In this document: positions 57,410 to 64,000 of the stretch, piece after piece | Layout of the letters: the number at the start of each line of letters is the position of its first letter | Position numbering within the stretch: position 1 is the stretch's first letter | Source: Clostridium tetanomorphum | GTDB lineage: Bacteria > Bacillota > Clostridia > Clostridiales > Clostridiaceae | Direction of reading: 5' to 3' | DNA: 64,000 bases | Assembly: GCF_017873215.1 (NCBI RefSeq) | Contig: NZ_JAGGKA010000019.1 | Coordinates: 1-64,000 of the forward strand | Translations under genes and position numbers: made by a program | Notes under the pieces: generated by a model | What the model saw: the letters and a program-made list of their open reading frames with translations, nothing else | Told to the model about the DNA's origin: nothing | Database searches by the model: none

Positions 57410-58099
57410 ATGAAAATAAAAAAAATAATATTTTTAATTATTGCTATAATATTAGGAGTTTCGTTTATAGGAAGAAGTAAAGGTAGTGTTACTTTAACTG
57501 GTAGTGTGTTTGATTATATACTTAGAGATACTAAGGGAGAAGTTATTGAGTTTGGGTTAATTACAAATTTTAAGCATCAAAAAGAAGGGGAACAAGCCTG
57601 TAAATATGTATTAGAAAACTTAAAAATTTCCCCGAAAAACTATAGTAATATATTAAAAAATAAAAAAATTTATTCTGTAGAATTTAATAATGAAAAGTTA
57701 GAAGGGTACATTCAAAGTACAAAATATGACGAATATAATGTACTTACATTAAATATAAAGGAGAAAAGTAGAACTAATGAATTGGATAAATTAGAACAAA
57801 AAGTTAAAAAATCTTTAGGAAATAGAGATGTCAGTTTTTTTAAATATGTGAAAGCTAAGATAGATGATAGGGATTTAGAAAAGGAAAATAAAAAAATAAT
57901 GACTTTATTAAGAAATATTGGAGGACAAGAAATACAAACTGTAAAGTTGGACAATGGATTTAGTACTATTGCTAATATTAATAAATATACTCCAGTAAAT
58001 GTTAATGGAAGATTAGTTGATTTTAACTATGCTGTATGTAGCTATTATTCAGGTAATTATATAATAATGGGAACACCAGAGATACTCATTTCTTATTAG
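57410..58099 (+). CDS. ywmB: YwmB-like protein (TATA-box-binding-like fold)
   Basis: The protein has 229 residues with an N-terminal signal/anchor (IIFLIIAIILGVSFIGRSKG) and a mixed alpha/beta body (FFKYVKAKIDDRDLEKENKK, VNVNGRLVDFNYAVCSYYSG). YwmB-family proteins occur in this position between atpC and murA in Bacillus; their role is unknown. The main evidence is position plus weak similarity. A ribosome-site-like GGGGGG lies 25 nt upstream, separated from the ATG by a small hairpin; AAGGG immediately before the ATG is too close. Confidence 0.65.
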   Translation: MKIKKIIFLIIAIILGVSFIGRSKGSVTLTGSVFDYILRDTKGEVIEFGLITNFKHQKEGEQACKYVLENLKISPKNYSNILKNKKIYSVEFNNEKLEGYIQSTKYDEYNVLTLNIKEKSRTNELDKLEQKVKKSLGNRDVSFFKYVKAKIDDRDLEKENKKIMTLLRNIGGQEIQTVKLDNGFSTIANINKYTPVNVNGRLVDFNYAVCSYYSGNYIIMGTPEILISY

Positions 58100-58122
58100 C
58101 AATTTATATATGGAGGATGAGA

Positions 58123-59382
58123 ATGGATAAAATTATAATAAATGGTGGACAGAAATTAAGTGGGGAAGTAAAGATTAGTTCTGCCAAGAATGCTGTATTG
58201 CCTATTATAGCAGCCAGTATATTAAGTGCAGATAAATGTATTATAGATAATACACCTATGTTAGAAGATGTATTTGTAATAAGTGATGTACTAAGATCTA
58301 TATCAGCAGATGTGGATATAGACAAGACTAATGATAAAATAATTATAGATACATCGGATATATATGATTGCGAACCTTGTGGTGAACTAGTAAAAAAGTT
58401 AAGAGCATCTTTTTTAATAATGGGTCCTATGCTTTCACGATTTGGTAAATTTAAAATATCATTACCAGGTGGTTGTAATATTGGAACAAGACCTATAGAC
58501 TTACATTTAAAAGGGCTTAGTGCTCTTGGAGCAGAAGTAAATGTTGGATATGGATATGTAGAGGCTAAGGCAAAAAAACTAATTGGGAATAAAATATATT
58601 TAGATTTTCCGTCAGTAGGAGCAACAGAAAATATAATGATGGCAGCAGTTATGGCAGAAGGAGAAACCATAATTGAAAATGCTGCAGAAGAACCAGAGAT
58701 AGAAGATTTAGCTAGGTTTTTAAATAGTATGGGAGCTAATGTAATAGGTGGTGGTACTGATACTATAAGAGTAAGAGGAGTAAAAAACTTGAAAGGAACT
58801 GTTCATAAACCTATATATGATAGGATAGAAACTGGTACTTTCATGGTAGCAGCAGCAATTACTAAGAGCAAAATTAAAATAATTGGAGTCAATGAAGAAC
58901 ACTTAAAACCTATAATAGCTAAATTAAAAGAAATGGGAGTTATAATAAAAATTGAAGGAGAAAATATTATAGTTGATGGAACTAATGAATTAAAACCTAT
59001 TGATATAAAGACTATGCCTTATCCAGGATTTCCTACAGACATGCAGGCTCAAATGATGGGTTTATTAAGTTCTGTGCATGGAACTAGTGTTATAACAGAG
59101 ACTATATTCGAAAATAGATATATGCATGTATCTGAAATGCGTAGAATGGGAGCCAATATAAAAATTGATGGAAGAAATGCAATAATTGAAGGAGTTAATA
59201 CCCTAACAGGATGTGAAGTAAAATCAACAGATCTAAGAGCAGGAGCGGCTTTAATATTATGTGGATTAGCAGCGCATGGAGTTACGGAGGTAACAGATGT
59301 TTATCATATAGATAGAGGATATGTAAATATAGAAAAAAAGCTTCAGAGATTAGGGGCTGATGTATACAGGAAAAGTATGTAA
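58123..59382 (+). CDS. murA: UDP-N-acetylglucosamine 1-carboxyvinyltransferase
   Basis: This is the first committed enzyme of peptidoglycan synthesis. INGGQKLSGEVKISSAKNAV is the N-terminal signature and Cys118 in LPGGCNIGTRPIDLH is the residue attacked by fosfomycin, so the enzyme should be sensitive. TDMQAQMMGLLS and DLRAGAALILCGLAAHG are conserved later. The frame opens two codons earlier, but GGAGG spacing favours this ATG (419 residues). It lies 23 nt after ywmB. A second murA copy is common in Firmicutes; none is seen here. Confidence 0.96.
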   Translation: MDKIIINGGQKLSGEVKISSAKNAVLPIIAASILSADKCIIDNTPMLEDVFVISDVLRSISADVDIDKTNDKIIIDTSDIYDCEPCGELVKKLRASFLIMGPMLSRFGKFKISLPGGCNIGTRPIDLHLKGLSALGAEVNVGYGYVEAKAKKLIGNKIYLDFPSVGATENIMMAAVMAEGETIIENAAEEPEIEDLARFLNSMGANVIGGGTDTIRVRGVKNLKGTVHKPIYDRIETGTFMVAAAITKSKIKIIGVNEEHLKPIIAKLKEMGVIIKIEGENIIVDGTNELKPIDIKTMPYPGFPTDMQAQMMGLLSSVHGTSVITETIFENRYMHVSEMRRMGANIKIDGRNAIIEGVNTLTGCEVKSTDLRAGAALILCGLAAHGVTEVTDVYHIDRGYVNIEKKLQRLGADVYRKSM

Positions 59383-59459
59383 AAATGGTAATAAGTACAA
59401 ATGTTTTTTCATATAGTTAGTTATAAGATACCTTAGATTAGAATAAAGGAGCAAACTAT

Positions 59460-60500
59460 ATGAGAAAAAATGATATGTTTTTTTATTTAAGCAGATTTTT
59501 TATGACTATATTAATTTGTACAACATTTATAACTTTAATATCATTTCTTATTTTAAAACCCAAATTAATTGTTAAAGAAACTAATAACTTAAATAAGTCA
59601 AATATAAAACCCAATAATATAAAAGTTAATAACAACAAAAAAGATATAAAGGTAAAGGTGTATATTTCTAAAAGTAAGAAGATAGAAGAGATGAATATAG
59701 AGGAATATGTAACAGGAGTAGTATCTGCAGAAATGCCTGCAGAATTCCATATTGAAGCTTTAAAGGCTCAAGCTGTTGCTGCCAGAACCTATGCTTTAGC
59801 TCACATTGAATCCCAAGGAGGGCAAAAGTGTAGTAATGTAAATGGAGCAGATTTATGTGATACTGTGCACTGTCAAGTATTTATGCATAAAGAAGAAAGA
59901 ATGAAGAGCTGGCCAGAAAGTAAAAAAGAAGAGTACTGGAGTAAGATAAAAGAAGCTGTTGATAATACAAGCTCTGAAGTTATAAAATACAAAGGAAATA
60001 TAATAAAAGAGCCTTATTATTTTGCTGTAAGTAGTGGTAAAACTGAAAATGTGGAAGATGTATTTTCAGAATCTGTACCATATTTAAAAAGTGTTAAAAG
60101 TAGTGGAGAAGAAGTTGCACCAAAGTATAAAACTTCTGTAACATACTCTTGCGAAAGCTTAACAAATATAATAAATGGATATTATCCAAAATCTATTTCA
60201 AAGGCTAATAATTTAAAAGCTAATATAAAAATAAAAAGTAGAACTGCTGCAGGAAGTGTAAAGGAGTTACAATTAGGGAAAACCACTATTTTAGGAACTA
60301 AATTTAGAAGTATGTTAGGTTTGAATTCTACTAATTTTTCTTTTATATTTGATAAAAATAGTGTAGATATAGTATGCAAAGGATATGGACATGGTGTTGG
60401 GATGAGTCAATGGGGAGCTAATGCTCTTGGCAAAAGTGGAAAAAAGTATAAAGAGATATTATCCCACTATTATCAACAAGTTAATATAGAAAAATATTAA
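59460..60500 (+). CDS. spoIID: Stage II sporulation protein D
   Basis: A lytic transglycosylase of the engulfment machine that cleaves glycan strands made substrate by SpoIIP. One N-terminal membrane anchor (FFMTILICTTFITLISFLIL) is followed by an external domain with YVTGVVSAEMPAEFHIEALK, which carries the catalytic Glu, and AQAVAARTYALAHI. GYGHGVGMSQWGANALGKSG is the C-terminal signature. It has 346 residues. AAAGGAGC precedes the start codon. It sits between murA and spoIIQ as in Bacillus. Confidence 0.96.
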   Translation: MRKNDMFFYLSRFFMTILICTTFITLISFLILKPKLIVKETNNLNKSNIKPNNIKVNNNKKDIKVKVYISKSKKIEEMNIEEYVTGVVSAEMPAEFHIEALKAQAVAARTYALAHIESQGGQKCSNVNGADLCDTVHCQVFMHKEERMKSWPESKKEEYWSKIKEAVDNTSSEVIKYKGNIIKEPYYFAVSSGKTENVEDVFSESVPYLKSVKSSGEEVAPKYKTSVTYSCESLTNIINGYYPKSISKANNLKANIKIKSRTAAGSVKELQLGKTTILGTKFRSMLGLNSTNFSFIFDKNSVDIVCKGYGHGVGMSQWGANALGKSGKKYKEILSHYYQQVNIEKY

Positions 60501-60522
60501 ATTAAATATTAATAAACTGTAG

Positions 60523-60557
60523 GGAATCATATGTTAAAGTATATGATTCCTTTTTTG
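60523..60557 (+). terminator. Rho-independent terminator after spoIID
   Basis: A 10-bp stem (60523-60532 with 60541-60550), 8-nt loop, T6 tail. Confidence 0.9.
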
Positions 60558-60611
60558 TCAAAAAATATAAAAAAAGCTTGAAATAAAAAGAAAAAATTTT
60601 TAATAAAAAAT

Positions 60612-60640
60612 GTATTTTTTACTAAGCTCTGGACAAACTA
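60612..60640 (+). promoter_or_regulatory. Candidate sigma-F promoter of spoIIQ
   Basis: GTATT (60612-60616), 14 bp, GGACAAACTA (60631-60640), a near match to GGnrAnAnTw with the same spacing as the spoIIR site. Transcription from it would start only about 12 nt before the ATG, at the edge of the ribosome site, which weakens the call. Confidence 0.35.
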
Positions 60641-60658
60641 CAAAAAGGAGGTGTTGAT

Positions 60659-61399
60659 ATGGATAAAAAATATTCAAACAAGTTTTCAAACTTTATAAAA
60701 AGGGAGGGTTTTTATGTAATACTGTTTCTTTGTTTATGTATTTTAGCGGCAGTGGCTGTTGTGACTACAAGGAATAATAAGCAAGCTAGAAAACAACTTC
60801 CATCTCAACAACCAAGTGTTGTTCAAAATGAAACAGGTAAAGAAACAGCAAAAGGAGCAGAGCAGCCTTATCCTGATTATGATAACGCGCTTCAGGTAAA
60901 GAAAGAAGGAAAGATCAATAATCAAGCTAAGGCTGGTAATCAAGCTAAAAATGACAACAAAACTGCTCAGGTAAACAAATCAGTAGATATGAAATTTATT
61001 AAACCTGTAGAAGGGATATTAGCTAGAGGTTACTCAGAAGAACCTGTTTTCTGGAAGTCAACTAATAGCTATAGACCAAATTTTGGAGTAGATATCAAAT
61101 CTGAGATTGGTAAGCCAGTAGTTGCAGTTATGGATGGAAAGATAGAAAGTATCGAAACTGAAGATGTAGATGGTGTTCAAATTGTAATTAATCATCAAAA
61201 TGGACTAAAAACAATATATTCGAATTTAGATCCAAAGTTATCTGTAAGTAAAGATCAGATAGTTAAGAGAGGAACAAAATTAGGTAGTGTTGGTAAAAGC
61301 ACTATAAGAGCTTCTTATGAGACTTATGGAGATCACTTACATTTTGCAGTTTTGAAAAATGGGGAATTTGTAAATCCATCTAAGTATATACAATATTAA
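60659..61399 (+). CDS. spoIIQ: SpoIIQ-like M23 (LytM) forespore protein with an altered zinc site
   Basis: SpoIIQ is the forespore half of the channel that joins SpoIIIAH across the septum during engulfment. One membrane helix (about 18-36, FYVILFLCLCILAAVAVV), a Gln/Lys/Asn-rich linker to residue 110, then a LytM domain. The zinc ligand motif HxxxD is NFGVD here (Asn141, Asp145), while the second motif DHLHF (His226, His228) is intact. Loss of the first His suggests no endopeptidase activity, as in B. subtilis SpoIIQ, and unlike the zinc-binding C. difficile protein. It has 246 residues and lies before spoIIID. Confidence 0.88.
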   Translation: MDKKYSNKFSNFIKREGFYVILFLCLCILAAVAVVTTRNNKQARKQLPSQQPSVVQNETGKETAKGAEQPYPDYDNALQVKKEGKINNQAKAGNQAKNDNKTAQVNKSVDMKFIKPVEGILARGYSEEPVFWKSTNSYRPNFGVDIKSEIGKPVVAVMDGKIESIETEDVDGVQIVINHQNGLKTIYSNLDPKLSVSKDQIVKRGTKLGSVGKSTIRASYETYGDHLHFAVLKNGEFVNPSKYIQY

Positions 61400-61404
61400 A
61401 AATA

Positions 61405-61438
61405 AGCCATTTTCCGAATATTATATCGGAAAATGGCT
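61405..61438 (+). terminator. Hairpin after spoIIQ, possible terminator
   Basis: A perfect 13-bp stem (61405-61417 with 61426-61438) and 8-nt loop, but without a T tract. Confidence 0.55.
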
Positions 61439-61457
61439 AATCAAAAGTAATTTAAAT

Positions 61458-61473
61458 ATATGCCATGGCATAT
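61458..61473. promoter_or_regulatory. Perfect 16-bp palindrome upstream of spoIIID
   Basis: ATATGCCATGGCATAT is completely self-complementary with no spacer, 33 bp before the start codon. It looks like the site of a dimeric regulator rather than an RNA hairpin. Confidence 0.45.
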
Positions 61474-61506
61474 CTATAAATATAGAAGGGTTAAGGAGGT
61501 AGCGTC

Positions 61507-61761
61507 TTGAAAGACTACATTGAGGAGCGAGTTCTTGAAGTTGCAAATTATATTATAAGTTCTAAAGCCACTATTAGAAAAACAGCTAAAGTATTTGGAG
61601 TTAGTAAGAGTACTATTCATAAGGATATGACAGAAAGGTTACCTAAAATAAATCCTCAGATTGCAAGGGAAGCGAAAACTATACTCGATTACAATAAATC
61701 AGAAAGACATATAAGAGGTGGTAAAGCAACCAAAATGAAGTATAAAGCTATTGAAGGATAA
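61507..61761 (+). CDS. spoIIID: Sporulation transcriptional regulator SpoIIID
   Basis: This DNA-binding protein tunes mother-cell gene expression between the sigma-E and sigma-K stages. It has 84 residues with a helix-turn-helix (TAKVFGVSKSTIHKDMTERL, about 26-45) and a basic C-terminal part (RHIRGGKATKMKYKA) used for extra DNA contacts. Translation starts at TTG after AAGGAGGTAGC. It is followed by mbl, as in Bacillus. Confidence 0.97.
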   Translation: MKDYIEERVLEVANYIISSKATIRKTAKVFGVSKSTIHKDMTERLPKINPQIAREAKTILDYNKSERHIRGGKATKMKYKAIEG

Positions 61762-61849
61762 CTCTGTTCCTATTATAATTAAATTGTATCATAATAAAAA
61801 TATGCTATTATGGTAAAAAATAACGAAAGAGTAGGTGTGAATAATAGGA

Positions 61850-62881
61850 ATGTTTTTCAATGTTGGAACTGATATGGGTATAGATTTAGGGACAGCCACT
61901 GTATTAGTATTTATAAAGGGAAAAGGTGTTGTTTTAAAAGATCCTTCAGTAGTGGCTATAGATAAAAGCAAAAATAGAGTACTAGCAGTTGGAGAGGAAG
62001 CTAGGCAAATGATAGGCAGAACTCCAGGAAATATTGTTGCTATTCGTCCATTAAAGGATGGAGTAATTTCAGACTATGATTTAACAGAAAAGATGCTAAA
62101 GTATTTTATTTCAAAAGTTTGTGGGAAAAGAAAAATGGTTTCTCCCAGAGTGGTAGTATGCATACCATGTCAAGCTACAGAAGTAGAAAAGAGAGCGGTA
62201 ATAGATGCATCTAAAAACGCAGGTGCTAAGAAAGTATTTCTGATTGAAGAACCTTTAGCTGCAGCTATAGGAGCTGGCTTAGATATAACTAAAGCAAGTG
62301 GAAGTATGGTAATTGATATAGGAGGAGGAACTACAGATATTGCAATTATATCTTTAGGAGGAATGGTTGTTAGATCCTCTATAAAGATAGCAGGAGATAA
62401 ATTTGATGAAGCTATAATGAGATATATAAGGAAAAAACATAAATTAATGATCGGTGAAAGAACTGCAGAAGACCTAAAGGTTAATATAGGTTCAGCTTAT
62501 AAAAGAGAAGAAGAAGTTACTATGGAAATAAGAGGAAGAGATTTGATTACAGGACTTCCCAAAAATATAACAGTATCATCAGAAGAAATGCGAGAAGCAT
62601 TAAGTGAAACTGTAAATGCTATTGCAGAATGTACTCATTCAGTTTTAGAAAAGACTCCTCCTGAGTTAGCTGCTGACATAGCAGATAAAGGTATAGTTAT
62701 GACGGGAGGAGGGGCCTTGTTATATGGTCTTGATAAATTAATACAAGATGTAACAAAAGTACCAGTACATGTAGCGGAGGATGCGGTTTCTTGTGTTGCG
62801 TTAGGTACAGGTCAGGTTTTAGATTTTTTAGACAAGTTAGATGTAACATTTACAGGAGACGATATAACTTTAATTGATTAG
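61850..62881 (+). CDS. mbl: MreB-family cell shape protein Mbl
   Basis: A bacterial actin homologue that guides side-wall synthesis. TDMGIDLGTATVLVFIKGKG is the first phosphate loop, VIDIGGGTTDIAIISLGGMV the second, and IVMTGGGALLYGLDKLI the adenosine motif. It has 343 residues. Position after spoIIID identifies it as Mbl-like rather than MreB proper. The ribosome site is poor for this ATG: TAGGTG lies 12 nt away and AGGA abuts it. Confidence 0.92.
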   Translation: MFFNVGTDMGIDLGTATVLVFIKGKGVVLKDPSVVAIDKSKNRVLAVGEEARQMIGRTPGNIVAIRPLKDGVISDYDLTEKMLKYFISKVCGKRKMVSPRVVVCIPCQATEVEKRAVIDASKNAGAKKVFLIEEPLAAAIGAGLDITKASGSMVIDIGGGTTDIAIISLGGMVVRSSIKIAGDKFDEAIMRYIRKKHKLMIGERTAEDLKVNIGSAYKREEEVTMEIRGRDLITGLPKNITVSSEEMREALSETVNAIAECTHSVLEKTPPELAADIADKGIVMTGGGALLYGLDKLIQDVTKVPVHVAEDAVSCVALGTGQVLDFLDKLDVTFTGDDITLID

Positions 62882-62904
62882 AACTATAATATAATAAATT
62901 TAAC

Positions 62905-62938
62905 AAAAGCAAAGGCGTATTAAACCTTTGCTTTTTTA
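62905..62938. terminator. Terminator between convergent mbl and yyaC
   Basis: An 11-bp stem (62905-62915 with 62925-62935), 9-nt loop and a T6 run on the + strand. Confidence 0.85.
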
Positions 62939-62940
62939 GA

Positions 62941-63465
62941 CTATCTAGGAAACTTTAAATTATAAGCTTGTAGAAGGGATTTAGTAATTAATTTTGCCAT
63001 ATTTAATATTAAATCTAATCTTATGGTATTATTATTGAATATATTACTTTCTGCTGAATCAACTATACCTATTATAGAAGCTTCGCCAACGTGAGGAAGA
63101 GTTTTGCCTACGCCTTTACCAGGGTGAATAGAATAATCTCTAGCTTGAATTTCTCCTATGCTATCAGAGTCACCAAGACAAGCATCTATACCTATTATGT
63201 TAGCATTAGGATAAGCTAGTTTAATATTTTCTAATTTTTTATCAATATTTAAAGCATGTATAGGTTCTGAAATTGTTCCGAATACTGGAAGAGGAAACTT
63301 TTCATCTTCTAATAAAGTACCTACTAAAGGACCGAGACAATCTCCTATGCATCTATCTGTGCCTATACATACTATAATAGTATTCATATTTAAATAATCT
63401 TTTAGAAAAGAAGCAATTTCATAATAAGACATAGAATCTTTAAAGTGTGCTCTAACTTTATTCAA
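62941..63465 (-). CDS. yyaC: YyaC-type spore protease-related protein
   Basis: The protein has 174 residues and belongs to the YyaC family related in fold to the germination protease GPR. IIVCIGTDRCIGDCLGPLVG is the signature, followed by VFGTISEPIHALN and IIGIDACLGDSDSIGEIQ with acidic residues that may be active-site Asp. It may process spore proteins; its natural role is unproven. Translation starts at TTG, 6 nt after GGGAGGTG. Confidence 0.85.
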   Translation of the reverse strand: MNKVRAHFKDSMSYYEIASFLKDYLNMNTIIVCIGTDRCIGDCLGPLVGTLLEDEKFPLPVFGTISEPIHALNIDKKLENIKLAYPNANIIGIDACLGDSDSIGEIQARDYSIHPGKGVGKTLPHVGEASIIGIVDSAESNIFNNNTIRLDLILNMAKLITKSLLQAYNLKFPR

Positions 63466-63528
63466 TAGTTACACCTCCCTATTAATTTATATGAGATATA
63501 ACTACTGAATATTAAATTTATTTGTTAA

Positions 63529-64000
63529 TTAATATTTGTTTTTATCCCATATATTTAATTGATCTACATTCATCAAAGAACCCAAAAGATGATTTTTCAA
63601 TCCGGGAATTTCTTTTTCTAATGAATAAGTTAAATCTTTTATAAATTGTCTTTTAGTAAATCCATTAGCAGGACAAGGGTTCACTATTATGGGAAAGTTA
63701 TTCTTTTTAGCTATGCTTTTTATGTCTAATTCATCTATATATATCATAGGTCTTATAATATAGATATCTTTTCTGCTTAAATAAGTCTTAGGAAGGAAAC
63801 TACTTATTCTTCCCTCGTAGAACATAGACATAAGTAAAGTTTCTATAGCATCGTTTTTATGATGACCTAGAGAAACCTTATTACATCCAAGTTGTTTTGC
63901 TGTATCATTAAGTATGCCTCTTCTTAAATTTGCACATAAAGAACAAGGATTTTTTTCTTGTCTTATGTCAAATACTACTTGTTTTATATCTGATGGAATT
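63529..64000 (-). CDS. TtcA-like PP-loop tRNA sulfurtransferase, 5' end cut by window (partial)
   Basis: The minus-strand frame runs off the right edge, so the N-terminus with the PP-loop is missing. The visible part has NPCSLCANLRRGIL, a CxxC pair expected to hold an Fe-S cluster, then LGHHKNDAIETLLMSMFYEG, the TtcA/TilS-family motif after the cluster, and YIIRPMIYIDELDIKSIAK. PCPANGFTKRQFIKDL carries another cysteine. TtcA thiolates C32 of some tRNAs. The frame is open and continuous from the last base of the window to its TAA. It is 63 nt downstream of yyaC in the opposite order of transcription. Confidence 0.85.
   Translation of the reverse strand, partial: IPSDIKQVVFDIRQEKNPCSLCANLRRGILNDTAKQLGCNKVSLGHHKNDAIETLLMSMFYEGRISSFLPKTYLSRKDIYIIRPMIYIDELDIKSIAKKNNFPIIVNPCPANGFTKRQFIKDLTYSLEKEIPGLKNHLLGSLMNVDQLNIWDKNKY

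Noticed and set aside
59409-59434. Sigma-E promoter before spoIID
   Set aside because: TCATATA and GATACCTT are each fair matches, but the spacing (11 bp) is too short for sigma-E.

Overview
The window is AT-rich (roughly 30% G+C by eye) DNA from a spore-forming, anaerobic Firmicute. It fits Clostridium sensu stricto: CotS-type coat proteins, SipL, YabG, GerA-type receptors, SpoIIR, SpoIID, SpoIIQ, SpoIIID and YpeB all occur, with clostridial thiolase and AGA/ATA-rich codon use. Most genes lie on the + strand. The exceptions are two coat-type glycosyltransferases, a lipid glycosyltransferase, rpmE, yyaC and a TtcA-like gene. No rRNA, tRNA, CRISPR array, prophage or insertion sequence was seen.

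Layout. 1-3 kb: the tail of etfA, then larC-larE-larB, which make the nickel-pincer cofactor of lactate racemase. 3-6 kb: an orphan radical SAM protein and an orphan solute-binding lipoprotein. 6-12.5 kb: a spore-coat island with two paralogous GT4 glycosyltransferases (minus strand), each divergent from a CotS kinase-like gene, plus a further CotS paralogue and a CotS-like protein that has lost its kinase motifs. 12.5-16 kb: yabG, veg (tandem promoters) and sipL, with a candidate small RNA on the minus strand between veg and sipL. 16-19.5 kb: a cyanophycinase/cyanophycin synthetase operon. 19.6-28.3 kb: ispE, a germination receptor operon that starts with a small two-helix protein, spoIIR, a UgtP-like glycosyltransferase and a ypeB without sleB. 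28.5-37.6 kb: ddl, a PP-loop protein, a DUF1934 protein, pyrG (with a hairpin at its start), rho, and a methyl-accepting protein fused to a PhnD-like binding domain.

37.6-64 kb is housekeeping DNA whose order resembles the Bacillus subtilis rho-to-mbl region: rpmE, tdk, yqhQ-like, prmC, prfA, a ZIP transporter, ywlC, ywlE, rpiB, upp, comEB, tagO/wecA-like, mnaA, thlA, atpIBEFHAGDC, ywmB, murA, spoIID, spoIIQ, spoIIID, mbl and yyaC, ending in a partial TtcA-like gene. The atp operon is complete, but its epsilon subunit lacks the C-terminal helical domain.

The themes are spore formation (coat, engulfment, sigma-factor signalling, germination, possibly a cyanophycin nitrogen reserve), cell-wall precursors (ddl, murA, tagO, mnaA), translation and tRNA maintenance (prfA, prmC, ywlC, rpmE, thiolases) and energy (F-ATPase, thiolase, lactate). 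The leads most worth following are the duplicated glycosyltransferase/CotS modules with a pseudokinase, the predicted small RNA between veg and sipL, cyanophycin genes inside a sporulation neighbourhood, the MCP-PhnD fusion, the truncated epsilon subunit and the hairpin overlapping the pyrG start.
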